A stretch of DNA of 64,000 bases from the NCBI GenBank assembly GCA_008933995.1, contig WARS01000011.1, positions 13,111,516-13,175,515 on the forward strand, given 5' to 3'. A model generated the notes under the pieces. That model searched no databases, had not been told where the DNA came from, and saw only the letters and a list, made by a program, of their open reading frames with translations. A program made the position numbers and the translations under genes. Below, one piece after another: positions 54,825 to 64,000 of this stretch (position 1 is its first letter; the number at the start of each line of letters is the position of its first letter). The stretch comes from Datnioides undecimradiatus. Lineage: Eukaryota; Chordata; Actinopteri; Lobotiformes; Datnioididae.

Positions 54825-57800
54825 TTAAAGCACTGTCGCTTCTTTGAAAGAGTTGATCCATCTGCAAAAAAAAAAGGATTATTAGTATTGTTACTGTGGT
54901 CACAACATATAGTATCAATAAGTATCTCGCCTCTTTATATTGTACCTCTGTGCTGTTTGGATATCATCAGCTTTAAAAATGTAGTAAAGGGTGTGTTTGT
55001 GGTAAAGCTTAAACTGTAACTTCTGTGAGGAATCGACTTTCAACATGAAGCCCAACAGCGGTTGACTCTCTAAGGCTGCAACATCCTGCATGAAGGCACA
55101 ATTAAACACAGATGTTAGAGGGGGAATAAAATCTCTTTGGTCTAATTAAAACATGACACAGGGCTTTTGTCTATAGGAGACCTTACCTCACTTGCAGCGT
55201 ACGTGTACAGGACCTTGTCTTTGATGACAAACCACAGCCTCTTCCCCTGCTTCTTATTGCCCTTTGACCTGTGAAGGTACCCACTCATGGTGGAGTCTGT
55301 GTTTGCTGACACCTGAAACAAGTATTAAAGCCTCTGATGAGATATCAGGTTACAGTATCACAGTCCACCAAGATTAGGACATAGTATCATCATTCACCTC
55401 TTTAAGGGCTGCAGGTATCTTCTTCTGCTTCCTGGAGAAAGCAAATGTGGCTTTATTTCCAGGGGACACAGCTGCCGACAGGGCTCGCTCACCTGATGAG
55501 CAAAAATGTGGACCACAATGTGGAAATACAAGGTTTACCTGTGTCTAATCTACACTCAGCCCTAGATGACAGTGTGTTTGGATGAGAATACAAATAGTGT
55601 TGGAAGGAAGTCTGACTTACTTTTCTGCTGCTGAAGAACGAGGAAACACTGGTCACACACTCGTGCTAGTTGGTTCTTTAGGTATTCAAGACGGTATTTG
55701 TTGGAAGAACAAGACTGGCACACCACCTGATTGGACAATAAAGCATAACAAATATTGTTTTTCTCCTTATTTTACAAGAACAGTTGTTTTTAACATGCCC
55801 ACTGTCCCATTTTTAATCATGGTTTTTAATCATGGACATTTTAATTTGATGATGGATAACATTCCAAGAAATTTTTATTTTTCCAATAATCAAACCACTT
55901 TTTGTCACTTTACCTTTCCACATCCTCGGCAGTGGTGTCGCCTCCATGTTAGGGTGAACTCACAGGTGCAGATCATGCACATTGTTGTCCGTGGGTCAGG
56001 GATCCATATAGGGGCCTTGGATCCCAAAGGAGCACCATCACCACAATCCTTCAGCTCTACCTGAATATATCAAAAAAAACAAAACATACATACACAAACA
56101 GGGGTTATCTCTCATACACTAAAATCATTATTACATGGGCTCATGCACTGGAAACAAGAAATATGCATGCTGTCTTTATTAAATGTTATTTTACCTCTTC
56201 TAGAGGCTTGCCAGATATAAAACTGATCTTCTTCCTGGTGTAGTCGCTGATAGCTGTAGAAATGGCCTCAAGCCATTCATCTCGCTCTGTGGCTGAACTG
56301 CAGAGAGAAAACAAAGTGTGACTACAGACCTACACAGTGTTCACAGATCCATGCAGTTTTGAAGTAACGTGTTTTTAAATTACACAGAAAGATAGCTTTT
56401 GTTTCTGATGATTACCTTGCTGAGAGAATGAAGGAGCGCTCTACGCTCTCAATATTCAGCTCATTCTGATAGGCCTCTTGGCTTGGTTTGCTAACCTGTA
56501 ATCATTTACATTGTGAGCGGTGATGTCAGTGGCTGATATATAATATTATAATAATATAGAGCGTATATGTGAAAAGCAAAAGAGTGCGGAGAAATAAGGA
56601 GTGAAGTTTCTTACCCTCATCCCAGCCAGAGACAGCATGTTGTTGACCTTGTACTGGCCTGACTGAACAGGAGTGGTGTACAGCAGAGTGTCGTTAAACT
56701 AAAGGAGAAATGACGAGAAACCTTATTTCATTTGTGTTATTTCTAACGCACTATAAAGCAGTAAGAAGAAAAAAAGTCTTGATAAAATCAAACTGACTTC
56801 AAGATATTTTTTGTTTCATTAGCCTCCATGATGGCTTGATGACTTTTTCATCTTTGAGCCCTGATCTCAAGACAGTCAGAGAGCCTCAGGTTTAGAACTT
56901 GCTTAGGATCTTTACAGCAGCGTAAAAGCACCACAGTTCTGTTAGATTCAACAATGTCTGACTATAAAAAGCTTAGACTTTGAAAAGGAAGCCAGGACAA
57001 GAATCTCTTGAGATCTGCACCTGATCACAATCAAAGCTTCTCAGAAATACATTTGGAGCATACAGTTGACCAGCTTCGGTAGATCGCTGCAGTATCGCAA
57101 TGATTTTGTTCTTAAGACTGAGGAAGAAACAGGTGTTACTGTACCAGGAAAAACATTCTGGGCTGCATGACCTTCCTGGACAATTTCTTCAAGATGCCCT
57201 CTTTCAGGAAGATCTGGAGCACAAAAATGTCATAAGTATAAACTGTTTTGTTTTAGTCTTTTAAAGTGTATCATGGGTATTATCTCACTATAGAACTAGA
57301 AATGGTCACTACTGAATATTACAAGTCCTGATGGACAAACATGCTCATACAAATTTACAGCAAACAGTGTAAAATGCCCTCCATTATAGATAGATAGACA
57401 AACTTTATTAATCCCAAACTGGGAAATTTCATCATTATAATAAATCATTAGAATAAATCCTACAAAATTGGATTATTATAATAACAAGAGGCTTTACATT
57501 TTTAATGACTGGTAATGTCTAATAAGTCCACATTCAGCACGTACTTGTAATTTAATCATAAATGCATTCCATGTTTTTTTTAAATAAATGTTTTGTGAGC
57601 TGCTACTATCAAGCTCAAGCATGGACTCTGACATTGAACTTGTAAGCCAGCATTGACTAGAAATCCTTCAACTAGATGGAAAATGAATGTTTACTTCTAT
57701 TTCATGTATCCAATATGGAGCAAGATTGTGATACAATGGAAAGCTCCAGAACAGCTACTAATGGACATTAAAGGGGGCTGTGCTCTCAGCCTTTTTAAGT

Positions 57801-60800
57801 TGCTTCTCCTAAACAAAGCATTGATATTCGTGAAAAGGGCTTTGATGATCAACTTAAGTGAAGTACAGTTAAACTATCCTATTCAGTTTAATCTAATATG
57901 GGTGCCTTTACATTCAGTTCACGTTTAATTTAACAGCAACACTCTTACCCGCCCAGGTTGGACAATCTCATGGTGACCGTTCAGACTGCACTGCACCTGC
58001 ATCAGCTTCTGGAAGTTATCCTTCAAGGGAAATAGTGCACATCAGCAACGTGCATGGAGAATTTTATTAACTTGTAAACAGAAGATTTAGCAGATGACTG
58101 ATCTCTTGTTGGTTCTCACCCCTTGTTTCATGATGTCATTGGCATGATTGGCCACCTCTTTCACTATTGCAAGAGCAGCTGGGTAGATAGAAATGTGAAA
58201 GAGTGACCGTCACCGACATGTCGGACAGTGTTTTCATTCCACTGACATGATCAGGTGAGTTTACAGTACTCAGATGATGAAAAAAAGTCCTGGGTTTACC
58301 TTGCGTGTCCTTGTAATCACTGGAGTCTTCAGACAGGTTTTTCAAATAGTCTGGAACAAATTCACAAACATTCAGGATCAACAGCTCAGCCAAACAAGTG
58401 ACAAAGCTTTGTACACTAGGTTAAAAGTACTTAGGGTTGTGCCGTAAATTCCTGGAACGTAATCTGAAAATAAAATCCTGGATAAAAAAGGTCTGCAGGT
58501 GCTTACATAATGCAATTATACAAGAGTGGTGACGCTAGAAACATTCTTCACAATTTGGCTCTGAGGGGCCGGCTCTGATCCATTAGGCTCATGAAACACT
58601 AAGTTCACTCATGTTAAAGCTTATGTTATGTCACCAAATCAGATTTGAGCTGCACTTTAAAAATCTTATTATACAGTAGGAGGACTGAGCAGGAGAGACA
58701 GAAATTCCAAACAATTTTTTGTTTTTCTGGACACCAGAGGGCAGCATGATGCATATAATGAGACCTGACAGGTTGGTCGAGCGTGTCAAGTTCAGAATAT
58801 AGTAACAGAGTGAGGCTTGACTTTAAATGACATACAGTGTGTCAAAAAATACAAACGAGATGAGTGATTGATGTCCCAATGTGAAACTGACTCTTTTGCA
58901 GATGTACCTGTGAGCAACAGCTGATACTGGGGAATCCTCTGAACAGGCTTCAGTAGGTAATGTTTCAAAGCCAAGTTGGCGCAGCGTGGACCAGCCTTGA
59001 ACAAACATACAAAACAAAACAAAAAAAAAAAAGACACATGAATACAAATGACCCACTTTTCAGGAACGAACTCACAAACACATCTTCTACACATGAATAA
59101 ACAATGAAACCTCTTTGAAAACCCAAAGTGCACGCCCCCGCAGACAAAGAAAACAGGTCAAGCAAGCCACCTTACCTCAAATTCCCGAACCACAGCGCCG
59201 AATGCTGGGTTCTTCTTACTTTGCTCTTCCAGTAGAGCGACATTTTTGTCAAACTCGCGGATGTATGTGGAGTACATCTTCAGATAGGGCCCTTTCTTCA
59301 GGAAAATGTCTGCCAGCTGGGCATTCTCATCCCTGGACACAGAAAAAAAGTAGACTGAGATAAGCTAGACACTATGACACCTCCTTTAAAATGTACAGGT
59401 AACTAAGCTATACAACAAAATGTGATGAAATTGTATTTATTTATTTTATTTTTAATTTATTTTACACTTTTTAATGATAAAACTATATATTAGAATAAAG
59501 CTGGGAGTAACTGTAGACCTGGTCAAACTATGGAGCGTTTCCAATCATTCTAGTTTTCCTTACATAGAAATAATAATTTATACCAACACGATACCAACCG
59601 ATTTTATTTCTCTCTCTGGGATCTTCACATGCTCCAACCATTGTGTGCTCTACAGTTTACTTACACAGCATAATTGTCTAAGCAATGAAAGTAAATCAAA
59701 ATCTAATGCAGTAACAGTAACCCAGGTTAAGTATGTTCTATATGTTTTGCCTCTGGAAACATGATGTTTTTAGGAATATGGTTTTCATTAGGTTTCCACG
59801 ACAGGGCCAAACACATGTGGACACATCAACATTACAAAAATATGATAGTTGAACATTTAATTCCATAACAGTGAGTTGGGAATGTGCTATTATAACACCA
59901 CCCACCCTCCTAGGCAGCCTTTCAGTATCATTTTGGATCCTGACTGCAGGGACTTTCTCCCATCCAGCCACAAGAGTTCTCATGAAGGTAGTCACTAATT
60001 TTGGCCAATTAGGCCTGGCTCAGAGCTTTTGACTCGGTTTGTGCCAAAATTGTTGGACAGGGTTGATGGGCATCTGTGGAGCTTAATGTGCCCTAAACAA
60101 TAAACTTAAGGTTAATCATCATAGCACAGATTGTCTTCTGCCAACTTGGGACTCCCGTCTGTGAAACCCCACCCCATCTTACTTCTATACTTAAGTATTA
60201 CCCAGCCTATCATCCGGTGTTGTGCAGATGATATCTCGTCACCCTCCTCCTCAACTAGTAAGAAAAAAAAAACGCCAGTTTGGGTTTGTTGGGTTTGTTT
60301 TTATCAGGGCCCCAGTTGTAACTGCTTTAAACAGCCTGAGCTCGCTGTAATAGTCTTGTGCTGTTTATTCTGTTTATTCTTTGTTAGATCTTATTTTTGT
60401 ACTGAATGTGACAGTAAAATATCTGTAGAATCTCTGTATAGAGCACAGTAAAGAATGAATCTGAATCTTCCTCAAATGGTGACCACAAGTTTAGAAACAC
60501 ATTGCACAATATCATTGTATGTTATGACATTAAGATTTCCCTTAAATGGGGTAACCATGGAAAAAAACATATCATCAACATTGTGACAGGGGCTTCTACA
60601 TCAATATAGTAAGGGTGCATAATTGTTATTTCAGGCAGATATCACAGTAATCAATATACACACGTGAAAAACACACCATTTGGCCACTCTCTGCTTCAGC
60701 TCTCTGAGCAGGTCCTGATTGAGTTCGTAGAGCTGCGGCAGGTAGTACAGGATCTGGTTGAGAAGCCGATCCTCAATCACAGGCTTTCCGCTCTGACGAG

Positions 60801-63514
60801 ATGCTTTGGACACAGCATCACGGAAGTCCTGGTGGTCAGATTATGAGACAGATAAAAGAGTCAGAGGGTTAAATGCTGGAACTTGGGCCTACAGGGGAAA
60901 ACCTAGAGTGTGTCGGATGTGATATATATTAAACAGTTGGTTGAATTGGTTCTTTTGTGAAGGCAATGCTGTCTGATGACAGGATTACAATGGTGTCCCC
61001 CTGTTGAATGTCAATGAAGTCCAAGAAATAGATTTTTAAAAATGTTTAAAAATTGTCTGCTCTGCAAATCATGTACCACGGTCCCCAAAACAACACTACG
61101 AATTAGAAAAGCTTCAGTATAAAAGATACAGAAAGAGAAATACCGCTGACCCATGCCTCACTCACACACACACACACACACACACACACCTGACTCACAT
61201 TAAGCATTCTTAATTTTCCAGGATGCAGTGAATCAGGACTAAAAAAGCAATGCAGTGAGCCCAATAGTGCTGTTTCTGCTTCTCCTTTTGATGATGTGGA
61301 CTTTTCTTGGTGGTTTATGAGGACACATGGCAAATAAAACTGCTCACACACTGAGCGCCCAGAGAGCTCCTGCGGTTAACATACGTGATCTGTTCTTACA
61401 ACAACAGCTGACACTGAAGGAGGAACCTTGTGTGGAAGAAAGATTTGGTAGGCAGTGATAAGAAAAGTGGACATTTCATTAGATAAGACAAAAAAAAAAA
61501 CACAGAAGGCATGAGTGGATCAGCAGTAAGTTAATTATTTTTTAGTATCATCCTGTTAGCAACCACAGTTAGCTGATTCATTTTCCAGTTTCAGATTCAA
61601 TCAAATAAAAAAACAAACTTTAAAAAATGGAAAGATGACATTTTAGAGACCGATGTGTTCCTACCTGACAGAATCAGTAAACAGAGAACGTAAATATGGC
61701 TTAAAATATGTTTGTTGTAACTGATAAAAAACAAACGGCAGGCTATGTTATCATCAATCACTTAGTGGAAAGCTGGCTGAGTGCCTGGTAGAGACAGTGA
61801 ATGGACAAATACAAAGTCACCTCATTGTTTTTTTGAACTTGGTATGACTGTTTCTCATTACTGGAGTCCATTCCTCTACAGTCTACAGAGACTCAAACAC
61901 ATCCTGTCCGGACTCCGCAGTGAGGAGTCATTTGTTATGAGTCAGTACTACTACAGTCTTGTTTTTTGACCTTTGTCTCCCCAAACATCTGCTCCTATGA
62001 CCATACTCTGTGTTTTTTTGTGAAAATTAAGAGGCAGAAAAAGAACAGCTGATGAAAACGAGCTTTAACTTTGAAGGACTTGAACTTCAACCAGCGATGC
62101 ATATAGGGGTTTACATGGGATTACAGGACAGTTAAGGCCTGAGTATGCTCAAAACAAGGTGCTTGTTGATGGGTTGAACAACATCTGAAACTCTGCAAAT
62201 GTCGGCGAAGGTGGAGTTATGCTTAAAAAGAACTATTTTGCATGAGATGTCAGCTGATTGTGTCTGATAGTTGCTTCATACAGTCACGCTTGAAGGTGAA
62301 CTGAAAAGCTGCCATAGAGAGGATGGAGAACGTTTTCAGCAATCATATCTGGAAAGTTTTTGCAGTGTTGCACATGGCTGCACACAAAGTTAACAGCATA
62401 GTTATGGTTTTGCAAAGGATGAAAAAAGAGCTTAAGAGAATTAAAAGTTAAAATCTAGCTTTGTACGAACACCTAGATAAAGCCGAAGATGGTGTCAACG
62501 CCAGATTGTCAGACACAGCCTAGTTTTAAACTTTCTTAAACTACAAATCTGACAGGCTGAGGAGCGGAGAAAGCAGTGTTGTTGTTTTCTTTTCTTTCAG
62601 GCTCTTTTACTTCTGCAGTTTTTGCATGAACACACCGTGAAAGCCTAATGGAAAAGATCAACTGAAACTTCTTATCCTCATATTTGAATGATTATTGCAT
62701 CTCTGTGACGGCCAGACACCTGTCTCACAACTATAAACATTTTGCCATCAGTGGTGGTCAGACAACAAATCATAATATGTAGTTCACTAATCTTTATCAA
62801 CTTCCTTTGTGTACATTAGAACCTTTGTTGGTTAGTTTCAGTGAGCGACTCCTGTTCCTCTTGTAGCTTTCCTGTGTTTGATATTCAGTGTGGTGTTATA
62901 TGTCCCATGAACTCTTTATTGCCTAAAAGATGTTTATAACTTTTAATGTGATTTTGTGCCTTGTACATTTATATTATACACAGAGCATTCAAAAGGAGAT
63001 GTATTCACTTAAAGCTCATGTGAGAAGGTGATTCAAAGGTAGAGTTACACTGGTCTGACATTAGATACAGATGCTTTTCTTTTACCTTTGGGTGTGATAT
63101 TGACATTGTTTCTCAAACATACTGAGAGAGAATTACAGCAAAGAAAACAGATCATCATTTTCGATCCATAAAAGCTTAAATTTCACACCACAAGAAGACA
63201 ACGTTTAAGTCCAGGCAAGTGTAGTGTTACCGAAAAGTGTGGGGGAAAACTGTGAGGAATGTGAGACGTGCGGGCGAGACTGTGGGAAGCCGGGTCCACA
63301 CACTTATCCTGCATGGGGTGTGCCGCAGTGGTTAGCATAATCAAACACATATGGAGAATGTGGGCTGAGACAGTAGACAAGTACTAGATACAGCATACAC
63401 AGAATAACACCAGCTTCTCTGCTCTAATCAAAGCAAACATGGAGCCTGTTTTTTGAGGGCAGCAAAGAAGGATGTGTACTTACAACATGAAGCAACTTCA
63501 GGACATCAACAAAC
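54825..63514 (-). CDS. fgd6: FGD6 3' part: DH-PH-FYVE-PH exchange factor (gene continues off the right edge)
   Basis: FGD-family proteins activate Cdc42; FGD6 acts at endosomes and podosomes. Exons seen: 63514-63484, 60828-60677, 59332-59176, 58995-58908, 58350-58300, 58178-58120, 58020-57949, 57213-57145, 56698-56615, 56495-56416, 56297-56195, 56060-55914, 55726-55621, 55492-55398, 55312-55187, 55085-54946, 54861-54825; all phases join. The DH domain starts in [20 protein letters not shown] and includes [20 protein letters not shown]. The first PH domain follows ([20 protein letters not shown]). The FYVE finger has [14 protein letters not shown] and ARVCDQCF, all motifs for PtdIns3P binding. 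The second PH domain contains [14 protein letters not shown] and ends [22 protein letters not shown] identifies FGD6 rather than FGD5. The large N-terminal exon is outside the window. Confidence 0.92.
57385..57433 (-). mobile_element. LINE/SINE 3' tail fragment
   Basis: On the minus strand the sequence reads TTTGGGATTAATAAAGTTTG followed by TCTATCTATCTA, the typical 3' end of a fish non-LTR retroposon (GGGA..AATAAAGT then a tetranucleotide tail). Only about 50 bp remain. In an fgd6 intron. Confidence 0.5.
59860..60085 (+). mobile_element. Degraded copy of a common fish interspersed repeat
   Basis: Contains TGGGAATGTGCTATTATAAC, CACCCACCCTCCTAGGCAGC, TTTCTCCCATCCAGCCACAA and CCAATTAGGCCTGGCTCAGA, in the order seen in a widespread non-coding fish repeat. 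It ends near GGGTTGATGGGCATC, where the family usually has ATGGGGTTGAGGTC. It is in the fgd6 intron between exons 60677 and 59332. Confidence 0.55.
60829..63483 (-). other. fgd6: fgd6 intron
   Basis: About 2.65 kb of non-coding DNA between the exon ending at 63484 and the one beginning at 60828. It has a (CA)n run at 61162-61189. Open frames at 61103-61351, 61781-61969 and 63183-63380 have no family resemblance. Confidence 0.6.
61162..61189. repeat. (CA)n microsatellite
   Basis: About 14 CA units in an fgd6 intron. Confidence 0.95.
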
Positions 63515-64000
63515 CTAGGAAAACAGGGAATTTGAGAAGTTAATGAGGTTATAATGGATGAGTGTAGTTATAAAATACAGCTCATTTCACCCGTAACTTT
63601 CTGGTTCAACTCTGATGGTAGCCATGATGATAATTTTGGTCTTAATACAGCAGGGTTGAATGGGATTCTGTCTGTGGTTTTGAAAAAAACAATTTAACAG
63701 ACAAAAGTCAATGCAAAAGCAAGGTCCTTTGTGTTACATGATACGCAGACCTTGCTGTGAGCTTTCATTTTGTGCCAGAGATATAGCCACTGTGAAACCT
63801 GACTGTGTTTGAGAGAATCCACAAAGTAATAGGAGCACGGCATTCCTGTCGATGCTAATGTACTTAAGTGGATACTGATTACTCAAATGCTGGTAAAATA
63901 AAACCAAATCTATGTTAACAGCTTAACACCCCATGATGTGATTAATGAAATGTTTTCTTAATAATTGGACTGAATATTAAGATAAAAAAAACAAATCAAG
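63515..64000 (-). other. fgd6: fgd6 intron, right edge
   Basis: Non-coding, AT-rich. The next upstream fgd6 exon, expected to encode the start of the DH domain, is not visible before the window ends. Confidence 0.55.

Noticed and set aside
33210-63514. Calling the right-hand genes TMCC1, NR2C2 and FGD5 (human chromosome 3)
   Set aside because: [25 protein letters not shown] and DYNSQ are NR2C1 features; [13 protein letters not shown] is FGD6; and the order and strand match human 12q22.

Overview
The window is vertebrate genomic DNA, almost certainly from a percomorph-type teleost. Genes are split into short exons with GT-AG introns, mostly under 3 kb. Proteins resemble known vertebrate families at high identity. 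Intergenic and intronic DNA holds (CA)n/(TC)n microsatellites and repeats familiar from fish genomes. No bacterial, plasmid or viral gene is visible. Calls rest on reading exons, checking splice phase and comparing with remembered human proteins; no database search was run.

Five protein genes were found, all on the minus strand. (1) flnc: the first coding exon only, 717-1113, with a promoter region to about 1670; the gene runs off the left edge. (2) ccdc136: complete, start codon at 24101, with two possible C-terminal membrane-anchor exons (7.8 kb and 6.4 kb) and a probable 3' UTR to about 4.15 kb. (3) tmcc3: complete, four coding exons, 44118 to 33210, 491 residues. (4) nr2c1 (orphan nuclear receptor TR2): complete, 13 coding exons, 51947 to 47796, 611 residues, with two candidate 5' UTR exons near 53.3 and 53.5 kb. 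(5) fgd6: 3' part only, 18 exons from 63514 to 54825, covering DH-PH-FYVE-PH; the N-terminal part lies beyond the right edge. Every exon junction was checked and the reading frames close.

Layout and synteny: in human, CCDC136 and FLNC are neighbours on 7q32, and TMCC3-NDUFA12-NR2C1-FGD6 lie together on 12q22. Here the two blocks are joined, all genes co-oriented, with the join between about 24.5 and 31.3 kb. NDUFA12 was not found between tmcc3 and nr2c1. These genes are not an operon and share no single pathway: actin cross-linking (flnc), a coiled-coil tail-anchored protein (ccdc136), endoplasmic reticulum membrane shaping (tmcc3), a DR1-binding transcription factor (nr2c1) and a Cdc42 exchange factor (fgd6).

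The points most worth a second look are the paired alternative tail-anchor exons of ccdc136 with a foldback repeat between them, a DR1 element inside the nr2c1 leader that its own product could bind, a MEF2/CArG-like/E-box cluster upstream of flnc, an unexplained plus-strand start codon opposite nr2c1, and several long perfect hairpins. I did not find a new enzymatic or defence system here.
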